From Paulinella micropora (taxonomy: Eukaryota > Cercozoa > Imbricatea > Euglyphida > Paulinellidae): DNA of 24,702 nt. Where the stretch lies: positions 365,001 to 389,702 of the forward strand of contig WBZZ01005603.1 of NCBI GenBank assembly GCA_019918135.1, in the 5' to 3' direction. How positions within the stretch are numbered: position 1 is the stretch's first letter; each line of letters opens with the position of its first letter. The notes beneath the pieces are model-generated. The model ran no database searches, had not been told where the DNA came from, and saw nothing but the letters and a program-made list of their open reading frames with translations. Positions 15,866-23,418 of the stretch are shown one piece after another. The position numbers and the translations under genes were made by a program.

Positions 15866-16530
15866 TCAACTGCTCTTCTTCTTTTCCTCTTCTGGCGCGG
15901 GCGCGTCCAGGTTGACCTTTGCGCCTGCCTGACAGAGCATGGTATTCTTGGCGTGCGTGATGGCGGCCGTCTGCGCAGTCAGCAAAGCTAGCTCGGTCAT
16001 AGGGTCCAGGCGCTGCAGGCCGATGCCAGCTCGCAGCTTGGCCCGCTCCAGCAAGAAGCACCACCGGTCGTTGGCAAAGCAGGCCTCTGTTGTGCCCGCG
16101 ATCTGGTAACGCGACCGGTTCGCTACCAGATTTTCGAGACAGACGAGCCCTTGCTTGAGCACTGCATCCGCCAGTTCGCCGCTCAGTTCTCCCTCGAGCA
16201 CTTCCTCGACTTCGTCCAACAACAGCGGCAGCTTCTGCCTCGGCAGCCTGCGCAGGGCTTTCGGATCGCAGTTGATGTGCGCCTTCTTGAGCTTGGGCCC
16301 AATTAAGGCGCTGCGCCCATAGGCCACGAGAAGCTTGTAGTTCGGGTCATCCCGTAGCACGGGGTCTTCGGGTGCTGCCGCCGCTGGTGCTCCCAGGCGC
16401 CGTGCAATGGCGGCAGCGCTGGGGCCGGCGGTCCTGCGCTTCTTGGCCGGCGGGCGAACGGGAAGGGGGGTGGCTGTTCCACTTTTGTTTCGATAGACGG
16501 CGGCTCGAGGTTGGCAAAAGGGTCTGTCAT
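15866..16530 (-). CDS. Helical basic/acidic protein of unknown function, one frame break
   Basis: ATG at 16530 opens MTDPFANLEPPSIETK. The frame then shifts at the six-base run GGGGGG (16465-16470), consistent with one missing base, into a long frame with AKKRRTAGPSAAAIARR, a helical core (KLLVAYGRSALIGPKLKKAH, LDEVEEVLEGEL, LVCLENLVANRSR) and a C-terminus of Glu/Lys. Total is about 221 residues. The KKRR patch could be a nuclear signal. Family not recognised. The unrelated open stretch upstream of 16530 in the second frame overlaps the neighbouring gene and is not taken as its N-terminus. Confidence 0.55.
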
Positions 16531-16566
16531 CGTGCTTTCGTTGTAGGTAGACTAGGAGGAAAAAAA

Positions 16567-17147
16567 TTACACGATCTGCCTCACACCCCCCTCCTCGTTG
16601 ATGGCTGACCAACCACGCACGGAACCGTTCTGGCGGTCGACCCAAGACACTGACGGGATCTTGCTCCATTGCTCGTCGCGGATCTTGGCAGCCTGGTATT
16701 GTTCGATGAACCCAGCTACATTCATGCAGCCTTCCCACGAATTTCCGTGAGTTCGACGAAGCCCGTCAGCCAGGGCAGCATAGCGCCATCGTCCCATACC
16801 TTGGCGTCTGCGTCCATTGCACAGTTAGTCGTGCAGAATTCGCGTCCGTAGACAGAGGTGATCTCGGCGGGCGTGCCCACGAGCAGGACCGCTCCCTTGT
16901 ACCAAGGAGCCAGCGAGTTCTGTGACAGGCGCTGGGCCACGTCCTTCATGCCTTGGATAACACCATTACCCCCTGCCGCCCCGGCCGCCGACAAGGCCGA
17001 GTAGATAATCGAGCTTGTAGCGAGGGAGTCAGTTTGAATGATCGGACGGGTCTCGATACCATGCTCGACCTGGTTGGTCTGGGCGGCCGAGGACTTTTCG
17101 TCCGAAGTATTTACGAGGGGGACAACGGGACCTCTGTTACCACTCAT
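16567..17147 (-). CDS. Unknown protein with Cys pair, one frame break
   Basis: From ATG 17147 (MSGNRGPVVPLVN) the frame runs through an Ala/Gly-rich segment (YSALSAAGAAGGNGVIQG), a hydrophobic stretch (WYKGAVLLVGTPAEITSVYG) and EFCTTNCAMDADAKVWDDG to about 16737. Sense then continues in the next frame (NVAGFIEQYQAAKIRDEQW to VRQIV) if one base is missing from CCC 16734-16736. That gives about 193 residues. No family recognised. The Gly/Ala-rich hydrophobic part may be membrane-associated. It sits in the structural gene block. Confidence 0.55.
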
Positions 17148-17199
17148 GGCGACTGAGACTGTTAGTAGTTAATCTGCCCGACAAGAAAAAAAATTTTAA

Positions 17200-17466
17200 T
17201 TATTTGCCTCCGCCAAGCAGCTGCTGCTCGCAGCGGGCGGCCTGTTCGGGTGTCACTTCTAGCAAGATGGTGGCATCGGCGATGGCCGGCTGCTTGAACA
17301 CTTTCTCGATGGGCGCTTCGGCCACGGTAGTCTGCAGGACCTCGATGGCCCTTTTTTCGGCGTCCTCTTGCTGTCGGCGTTTATGCCCTGCGACGCGTGC
17401 CTGTTTTTCGTTGATTTTGCCTAGGGCCAGGGCCAAGGTCGGGTCAAAAAAGGCCAGGTGCTGCAT
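17200..17466 (-). CDS. Small helical protein
   Basis: 88 residues, unbroken, from ATG 17466. The N-terminus MQHLAFFDPTLALALGKINE is followed by a charged helix (KRRQQEDAEKRAIEVLQ) and a C-terminal helix ending QQLLGGGK. No recognised family and no TM segment. Compact spacers (about 45-50 bp) with T-runs separate it from its same-strand neighbours. Confidence 0.6.
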   Translation of the reverse strand: MQHLAFFDPTLALALGKINEKQARVAGHKRRQQEDAEKRAIEVLQTTVAEAPIEKVFKQPAIADATILLEVTPEQAARCEQQLLGGGK

Positions 17467-17511
17467 TTTTCTCTCTCCTTGTTTTTACAAGCCGTCAGTT
17501 TACTTTTTTTT

Positions 17512-19591
17512 TCAGTGAGTGCCCTTGAACGCGTGCGCGATCTGGTCCGCGTCGAGGACGGCCTTGATATCGCTCAATGCCGCCAGCATTTCTTCGCTGT
17601 CTTTTTGTTTGATAGCCAACTCGAGTCTCTTGGCCCTCTGTTGCTGGAACTCCGTGAGGTTGTCAGGCAAGGCGCGCAAGATCCACCGTGCCGCGTCCGT
17701 GGCAGTGGCATTTGGGCCGACAAGCTGACTGATATTGCCGTACTTGAACTCCTGTGCCACTTCGGTTTTAGCCTCTGGTGACCACTCGATCTGCGGCACA
17801 TGGCCCGTGTCGCTGGCTATGGCGTGTGACAGGAGGCCTTGCACTGTGTCCGTTGTCACGTTTCCTGCTGTCAGCAGAAGCTTGCCCGTGCCGAGTGCTA
17901 GGCCACCTACGCCCTTTACGAGTTTTGCTCCTGCGCCCTCTAGTAGCTTGCCTCCTTCGCTTGCTACGCTGCCCACGCCTGTTGCCAAGTTGCCATACCG
18001 CCCCCTAAGCCCGGCGCAGCGCTGCTGGCTGCGCTACCGATCGTGGTACCGACCACGTCGGCAGAGCCGCCGACAAGAGCGCCGATCAAGCTGCCGACCC
18101 CTCCACCGACGGCCGCGATCGTGCCCAGCGCATTGGCGACCTTGTTGGAGCCGAGCGCCTTTCCGACCTTGATGGTCAGCACTCGTTGCTTGTGGTTGGC
18201 CAGCTTTTTCTTCTGTTGCTCCAACTGTTGCTTTGACATCAACCCTTTTTGTTCCGCCGCGATGAGCCGGCCCTCGGCCGCGTCAATCTGGGCAAGCATC
18301 GCGCTCTTGGCCTCCTGCAGCTTGACAGCGTTGGCTTTCGTGGCTACTGTACTTTCGAGCTCGCTCATTTCCTTGGCGTCCTGTGCTGCCTTTGCCGTCA
18401 CTTTGCTCAAATTTTCCATTTCCTCCTTGGCCTTTTCTCTTTGGACCTTGGCCTCTGCCTCTCGCTTGGCAGCCTGGATAGTGGTTTCTAACGAGTCTCC
18501 CTCGACGTCCAGTTTCTCCTTGTTAGACTCGTTGAGCTTCTTCTTGGCTTCCACTTTCTTAGCCTCCGCGTCGGCGAGTTTTTTTGCTGCTTGGCCTTCT
18601 TTTCCACGGCGGTGGCCTCTGCGAGTGCCTTGGCCACTTTGTATTCATGTTTTTCGTCTTCGTACAGCTCTGTGGCCTGGTGCATTGCCACTGCCACGTC
18701 GATCGGGTCAGGATTGGATTCGTTGAGTGCTACTTGCAGCCGGGAGAGAGCAAGGTTTAGTGCCGGGCTAGGAACCAGAGCGTCGTCCACGGGCCCGAGC
18801 AGCTTGTCTTTCCATTTGGTAAACGGGTCTGATCCGCCCAGCATGGCAGAAAGAAATGAGCCAAAGTTTGTGTCCTTGGTAGCCTGAAGGAGAGTAGCCG
18901 CGTCGGCCCTGGTTTGTGGCGTGACGTACGGCGGCATGCTCTTGTGCGGCTTTGTCGCGGCCGCCGCGGGCTTCTTGGTGGTAGGAGGGAGCGGCTCGTC
19001 TTCTTCCTTGCCCTCCTCTACTTGGCCGTCCTCGCTCTCTTTCGGGCCTTCTTTCTTCGGCTCCTTGTCCTCTTCCTTCGTCTCCGCCGCCTTTGGAGGC
19101 TCTTCTTTCGTCCTCCTTCGTCTTTTCGGGTTCGTGTTTTTCCTCCTCGGTCGCACCCGATTCATCCTCCTCCTCTTCCATCTTTCCGGCTCCCCGCCTT
19201 CGGCCCTTCTTCCTTCTCCTCTGTCTTCTCCTTGTCGTGTTCTGTGGTCTTCGCCCCTCCTCCTTCTCTTTGTTTCTGCGGCCTTCGGCTCCTCCTCATT
19301 CTTTTCTGTTCTACCGCCTTCGGCCCCTTCGCTTCTTCTGTCTTTGCGGCACTGCCATTGCCGGCGCCGCCTCCGCCGGCTCCAGCAGCTGCATGGCCGC
19401 GCCGAGGCCGGGATTTGCGTAGTGCATAAGGCTGCGGGCCTTGGCAGAGACGGCCACGGGGCCCTGGTTTTCCGGTCGCTTGAGCCGCTTCGGCATGGGC
19501 GATTCATCCAGCCAGGCCGCCTCTTCCGAGAACCGCCTGCTACTACCGACCGGGTGCTGATCCACGGACAGTTTGGAGTAAGCATGAGCAT
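17512..19591 (-). CDS. Large Glu/Lys-rich coiled-coil protein, many frame breaks
   Basis: A composite locus of roughly 690 residues. The N-terminal part (from 19591/19565) contains PKRLKRP and AKARSLMHYANPGLGAAM. Next comes a Glu/Lys/Ala-rich linker (about 19400-18980) in which all three frames alternate, so several indels must be present. A middle domain follows (TPQTRADAATLLQATKDTNF...FTKWKDKLLGP), then a long coiled coil (KREAEAKVQREKAKEEMENL), a Gly/Ala hydrophobic segment (AAVGGGVGSLIGALVGG) and a C-terminal domain ending AHAFKGTH. Clear one-base losses occur at T7 18579-18585 and CC 17993-17994. The YANP segment is shared with the gene at 19618-20561. It is likely a tegument-like or internal virion protein, by context only. 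Confidence 0.6.
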
Positions 19592-19617
19592 TTATTATTG
19601 GCGACCAGGAAAAAAAA

Positions 19618-20561
19618 TCAAGCGGCGAGTGCCTTTTCTATGAGCTCTCTTCTGGCTTTAGCTAGCTTCAGTGCTGCAACGTCGTCTGCTTCCGCGCTAC
19701 CATAAGCATCCTCCTGGTCCTTGATCTCTTCCTCTAGCTTCTTTATCTTTGCGGTCAGCTTCTGAACCCTGTCCCTCAGTCTGTTTTCTTCTTCAGGGGT
19801 CTTGTTTGTCGTGTAGCCTGCTAACTTGTCCTTGGTCTTCTGTAGCTCCTGGGCAAACTTTTTGTCGTCATCGCTGCTGCCATCACCGCCGTTGAGCGAT
19901 GTGTTTAGTTTGGCCATGGCCGAGCTCAGCGCACCCGTGAGGCCGCCGCCTGCTGCTGTGGCGTCGGGCTTTTGTGTTTTGGCATCCAGCTTTGGTGCTT
20001 TTTTCAGCGTCGTGCCTGCTTTGATCTGAGACAATAGGTCTGGCTTGGCTGCTTTGGCGTCAGGCTTTTGTGTTTTGGCGTCCGGCTTCGGTGCTTTTTT
20101 CAGTTGCTTGCCTGCTTGGATCTGAGACATTAGGTCTGGCTTAGCGCTGCTCTTTTTGTCTTCTTGTCGTCGTCGTGCACCACGACAGCCGCGCTGCTGT
20201 CAAACGACTGGAGCACCGGCGCGGCTTGATGAGTCTTCGCGTCAGCGGCGGGCGCGGTGGCCGCCGAGTTCTTCTTGTCGTCGTCATCGTGCACAATGAC
20301 AGCCGCGCTGCTGTCAAACGACTGTAGCACCGGCGCGACATGCGTGGCCTTTGCAGCAGTGGCAGCAGGCACGGTTGCTGCTGGCGCGACTGCATCCAGC
20401 ACGGCCGAGAGCTGCGGGTTGGCATATTTCATGATTTCCCTGGTCTTGGCCGCCATCTCGGCCGACCCGCCGCCCACAAAGCCCGTGCGCTGCTTCTTGA
20501 AGGAAACAGGCGCATCGCTGGTAAAAGCACGGCCGGCGTGCCTCTTGCGCCAGGGCTTCAT
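19618..20561 (-). CDS. Repeat-containing virion-like protein sharing the YANP segment, one frame break
   Basis: ATG at 20561 (MKPWRKRHAGRAF). Residues about 40-65 contain AAKTREIMKYANPQLSAVLD, matching AKARSLMHYANPGL in the downstream neighbour. Next come two repeats of APVLQSFDSSAAVxVHDDD. After a one-base break at TTTTT 20153-20157 there are two repeats of KPDL(M/L)SQIxAGxxLKKAPK-DAKTQKPDA. The C-terminus is a coiled coil (EENRLRDRVQKLTAKIKKLE). The total is about 314 residues. No named family. Internal duplications and the shared motif suggest a rapidly evolving virion protein family. An in-frame ATG at 20130 could give a shorter form. Confidence 0.6.
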
Positions 20562-20629
20562 TTTTGGGTCGGATCTTTTTTTATCAAACTGTCTGGCGGT
20601 GAAAATAAAAAAAAACCTGCTACTTCTTC

Positions 20630-20758
20630 TTACTGACAACGGGTTTCTTTCTTGGCCGGCTTCTTCTTGGCCTTGTTGAGCGCTGCCTTTACCACGGCCT
20701 TTGCCGGTTCGGCTTGGTCGACTAGCAAGCGCGTCCTGTCACTCAAGACTAGCGGCAT
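20630..20758 (-). CDS. Short Lys-rich basic protein
   Basis: A 42-codon frame from ATG 20758: MPLVLSDRTRLLVDQAEPAK, then AVVKAALNKAKKKPAKK. Near its end a one-base shift would extend it to TAG at 20620-20622 with a VVSKKK tail, which reads more naturally. It is histone-H1-like in composition (Ala/Lys/Pro), so a DNA-condensing virion peptide is possible. It is divergent from the ATPase gene, with only about 37 bp of AT-rich DNA between the two starts, suggesting a shared bidirectional promoter. Confidence 0.5.
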   Translation of the reverse strand: MPLVLSDRTRLLVDQAEPAKAVVKAALNKAKKKPAKKETRCQ

Positions 20759-20795
20759 ATCGTTTTTTTAATATTCGGCGAGAAGTTTTAAAAAA

Positions 20796-22100
20796 ATGAT
20801 GCAGCAGCAGCAGCAGCCGGAAGGCCCGGTCGAACGGCTGCCGGAGCCGGAACAGCAGCTGGGCGAGAAGACAATCGAGGAGAAGATACTTGACTATGTC
20901 GACAAGCAGAAAGACAAGGGCAAGAAGAAGAAGAAGAAGGAGCAGCAACCAGCAGAGCAGCTGCAGCCGACCGAGTTCAAGCGGAACATCGAAGTCTTCT
21001 ACCCGCGCGAAAAGGGAGCGGGGCAGCTGTTCGTGCTAGTCGGAAAATCGGAACGAGGCAAGACCCATTTCCTGAAATGGCTCTTGTACAGCCTGTGCGC
21101 ACGCAAGAAGGACCCATTCCAGTACGGCCTTATCATGGTTCGCACCAAGTTCAAGAATAGCTTTTCTTTTCATTTTGCGAGCGAGCAGCACTGCAAGATC
21201 TACGAAGGGTTCAGGATGGACATCTTGCAGAACTACGTGGAAAATCTCAGCGCAGATACCTCGAGAATAAGTACCTGGAGCCGTCGTTCATCGTTTTTGA
21301 CGATTTGGTCGGCATCATAGACAGTACAGATCGGTGGATGCAGAACTTTTTTGGTACATACCGCCATTATAATATAACAATATTTATCGCGGTACAGTAC
21401 TTGACGGGCCGCAACTCAGTGAGCCCGATTATGCGTGAACAGACCAGTCATTGCATCATGTTCAACTCAAAAGTGCAGAGGACCCTTACCAACCTATGGG
21501 AAAACTACGGACAGCTATTTCCTAAAACGGAGTTTTTTGCGCACCTGGCCGCCGCGACGGACGAGCGCCACGTCGGGACAAGGCACGCGGCCTGCGTGTA
21601 CCATGAACACCTTGACCGGCTGGAGTTAAACTATAAGTCCTGGCTCGCTCCAGCTTCGTTACCAGATGGCGAAGTCATCCTCAGAGGGCCGGACCCGCCC
21701 AAGCCGCCAAGCCGCGCAGACATCCAGAAGCAGGAACGCCTCAAACAGCTGGCGTACCGCGCGCCGAGCTGGCTGCCTTCTTCTCTCAAGGGCATGTCGC
21801 GCCAAGAGCGAGAAATGATGCAGCGCATGCTGTTTTACGGCGACCGCGCGAGACAGCGCCTCAAAAAGGACGGCAAAAGCATGGCCCAGCGGGACAAGGA
21901 GATCCTCCAGAAGCTGGACCAGCAAACCCGAGACGCCGAGATTGGCGGCAGAGCGGTTTGCGCAGCAGAACCAGCTACAGCCTGCGCCGTTCAAGTCCAA
22001 GTTCGTGTACAACAACGCGGGTACGACAGTCAAGGCGCTCGCGCCGCCCATTGATGGCAATGACGACGACGACTACGTGCCGCCGTTAGCAGTCTTCTAA
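20796..22100 (+). CDS. A32/FtsK-HerA-type genome packaging ATPase, two frame breaks
   Basis: Motor that drives DNA into preformed capsids. After a Gln/Lys/Glu-rich N-terminus (residues 1-60), QLFVLVGKSERGKTHF holds the Walker A motif (residues 83-90), and SFIVFDDLVG in another frame is the Walker B, followed by YRHYNITIFIAVQYL and a sensor-like MFNSK. The frame shifts at about 21250-21253 (one base missing) and again at about 21938-21946. The C-terminus beyond is PFKSKFVYNNAGTTV and an Asp-rich ending at TAA 22098. About 434 residues. ATG follows TTTTAAAAAA. The family is the packaging ATPase of nucleocytoviruses, polintons and their relatives. Confidence 0.88.
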
Positions 22101-22146
22101 AAAAACAAAAGTTCTGGCCTGTATATTCAAAGAGAGAAAGGGCCAG

Positions 22147-22725
22147 GTGCTACTAGCCGCGCTGCCGGCTGATCTCCTGGTAGAAGTGCTGTCTTACCTC
22201 CGAGTCGGAGAGGTCGCGCACACGATCCGTTACCTTAAAACGCACACGGACCGGTTTGCGCGCGGCCGATGGAAACGGCGCAAAGTGCAGAACGGAGAGC
22301 TGGCCGGTTTGCACAAGTTCCTGAACACCACCTTCAACTTCAACGCCAAGTCGCTGCCGCGCCTCATCAGCGACGTGGTGCGCAAGAGCGCGCACACCTG
22401 CTTCGACTGCTGCCAGAGACGGACCATCGAAGGCTACTGCAACTACTGCTTTGTGCATCACAACCGCCACCGTCTGATCACACCCTTTGCCGCCTGTCGG
22501 CGCATGGGGCGGACGTCTTTCCCGGTGCCCAAGACCACCCGTGAACCAGTCATAGCCGTGGCCTATATACCGGCTTACCGCTTCCGGCAAGCATACGAGG
22601 ACGCGGGCTGGCCGGTGGTGGAAGCTGGCAAGTGGACAACTTACCTGTGGCTGGCGGGAGCCGAAGAGACAGCGGCCCGTTTTCTGCCTCGTTTTAACAA
22701 GGCGCTGTACATTAAGGATTTTTAA
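22147..22725 (+). CDS. F-box-like protein with zinc motif
   Basis: 192 codons from a GTG; no in-frame ATG lies upstream before the preceding gene's end, so the start is uncertain (GTG, or an altered ATG). The N-terminus LPADLLVEVLSYLRVGEVA fits an F-box, which recruits SCF ubiquitin ligase through Skp1. The middle contains CFDCCQRR and CNYCFVHHNRH, a four-Cys or Cys/His zinc site. The C-terminus has a Tyr/Trp-rich domain (YIPAYRFRQAYEDAGW). Virus F-box proteins typically redirect host protein degradation; that role here is inferred. The gene follows the ATPase by 46 bp on the same strand. Confidence 0.6.
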   Translation: MLLAALPADLLVEVLSYLRVGEVAHTIRYLKTHTDRFARGRWKRRKVQNGELAGLHKFLNTTFNFNAKSLPRLISDVVRKSAHTCFDCCQRRTIEGYCNYCFVHHNRHRLITPFAACRRMGRTSFPVPKTTREPVIAVAYIPAYRFRQAYEDAGWPVVEAGKWTTYLWLAGAEETAARFLPRFNKALYIKDF

Positions 22726-22742
22726 ATCTTCTTCTACCAATC

Positions 22743-22756
22743 TTTTTAATTAAAAA
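22743..22756. promoter_or_regulatory. TTTTTAATTAAAAA palindrome between convergent genes
   Basis: A 14-bp perfect palindrome containing TTAATTAA. It overlaps the stop of the minus-strand gene (22750) and precedes a plus-strand ATG (22762) in the context GCGAAATG. It could act as a bidirectional terminator for the convergent F-box and 22750-23310 genes, or as a promoter for the antisense frame. Confidence 0.4.
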
Positions 22757-23310
22757 GCGAAATGCTCTGGGAAGCTACCAAGTTCATTTTCTTCTTGCCT
22801 GTCCTGTTCTTCGTAAGTCAGAACAGGGGTGAGGAGCTCGAACGGAGGCATTGTCTCTTCTTCGGTAACGGCAACTGTACCAACTGTCTCGTCCAGTCCA
22901 GGCTGGAACGCGCTTGTTGTGTCTGGAGCGAGCTGTCCAAGAACTGCAAATCCGTCGCGGACGCATTGCAGGTCGCTCACGACAGCGGCGACGCTTGGTA
23001 CAAGGGGCTGGTCACTGACCCCAGCCGGTGCCCGCCGTGAGCGGGTGCCCCAGTCAGTCGCGAACTGGCCCATGACCTCGACTGCTATTTCAGGCGCGCA
23101 GACCCACGTGCCACAGCGCTGGCCGCACTGTTTCGGGAATTTGAATTTCGAAATGTGACCGTTGGTTACGCGATAGGGGTGTAGCTGAAGGTGCCTACGA
23201 ATTCGTTCCGCGCAACGGCTAGGAGTCAAAAAAGGAAACGTCTTCCCGGCAAAATCGATCAGCGAAATTTTCCCGTCAGGTGCCACTCGGCATGGTTTGT
23301 CGCGGTTCAT
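22750..23310 (-). CDS. Putative DNA-binding protein, weakly KilA-N-like
   Basis: 186 residues from ATG 23310 (MNRDKPCRVAPDG). The first 90 residues contain ISLIDFAGKTFPFLTPSR and QRCGTWVCAPEIAVEVMGQF. The layout (an I..tdfa start, then (G)TWv.pe.A.e....f) is reminiscent of KilA-N/MSV199 DNA-binding domains common in large DNA viruses. The match is partial and made by eye. The C-terminal half is acidic and Val/Pro-rich, ending YEEQDRQEENELG. A plus-strand frame with a signal-like start overlaps it entirely (see findings). Confidence 0.5.
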   Translation of the reverse strand: MNRDKPCRVAPDGKISLIDFAGKTFPFLTPSRCAERIRRHLQLHPYRVTNGHISKFKFPKQCGQRCGTWVCAPEIAVEVMGQFATDWGTRSRRAPAGVSDQPLVPSVAAVVSDLQCVRDGFAVLGQLAPDTTSAFQPGLDETVGTVAVTEEETMPPFELLTPVLTYEEQDRQEENELGSFPEHFAF

Positions 23311-23338
23311 CGTAATCAGCGGCACGGCCAAAAAAATT

Positions 23339-23357
23339 GCAAGGGATTCGACCTTGC
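23339..23357. terminator. Perfect 6-bp hairpin with 7-base loop
   Basis: GCAAGG / CCTTGC stem (23339-23344 and 23352-23357) around GATTCGA, next to a T-run on the minus strand. It lies between the 3' end of the zinc-ribbon gene and the start of the KilA-N-like gene, so it may end transcription of the former. It superficially resembles a tRNA T-arm, but no cloverleaf fits. Confidence 0.4.
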
Positions 23358-23418
23358 TTGCTTTTCACTTTCGGCCTTCAATAAAAGTCGAATTATGAGC
23401 TTTTAATTCTTGAAACTC

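Noticed and set aside
16531..16738. Upstream in-frame extension of the 15866-16530 gene to 16738
   Set aside because: It would overlap the C-terminal coding part of the neighbouring gene, and a good ATG with protein-like sequence exists at 16530 in the adjacent frame.
18914..19643. Long plus-strand Ser/Phe/Leu-rich frames opposite the Glu/Lys-rich gene
   Set aside because: They are antisense shadows of GAG/GAA/AAG-rich coding sequence, giving poly-Leu/Ser translations without domain features.
23332..23410. A tRNA on the minus strand suggested by GGTCGAATCC followed by a T-run
   Set aside because: Only a T-arm-like hairpin is present; position 54 is not T, and the 5' sequence cannot pair to make an acceptor stem.
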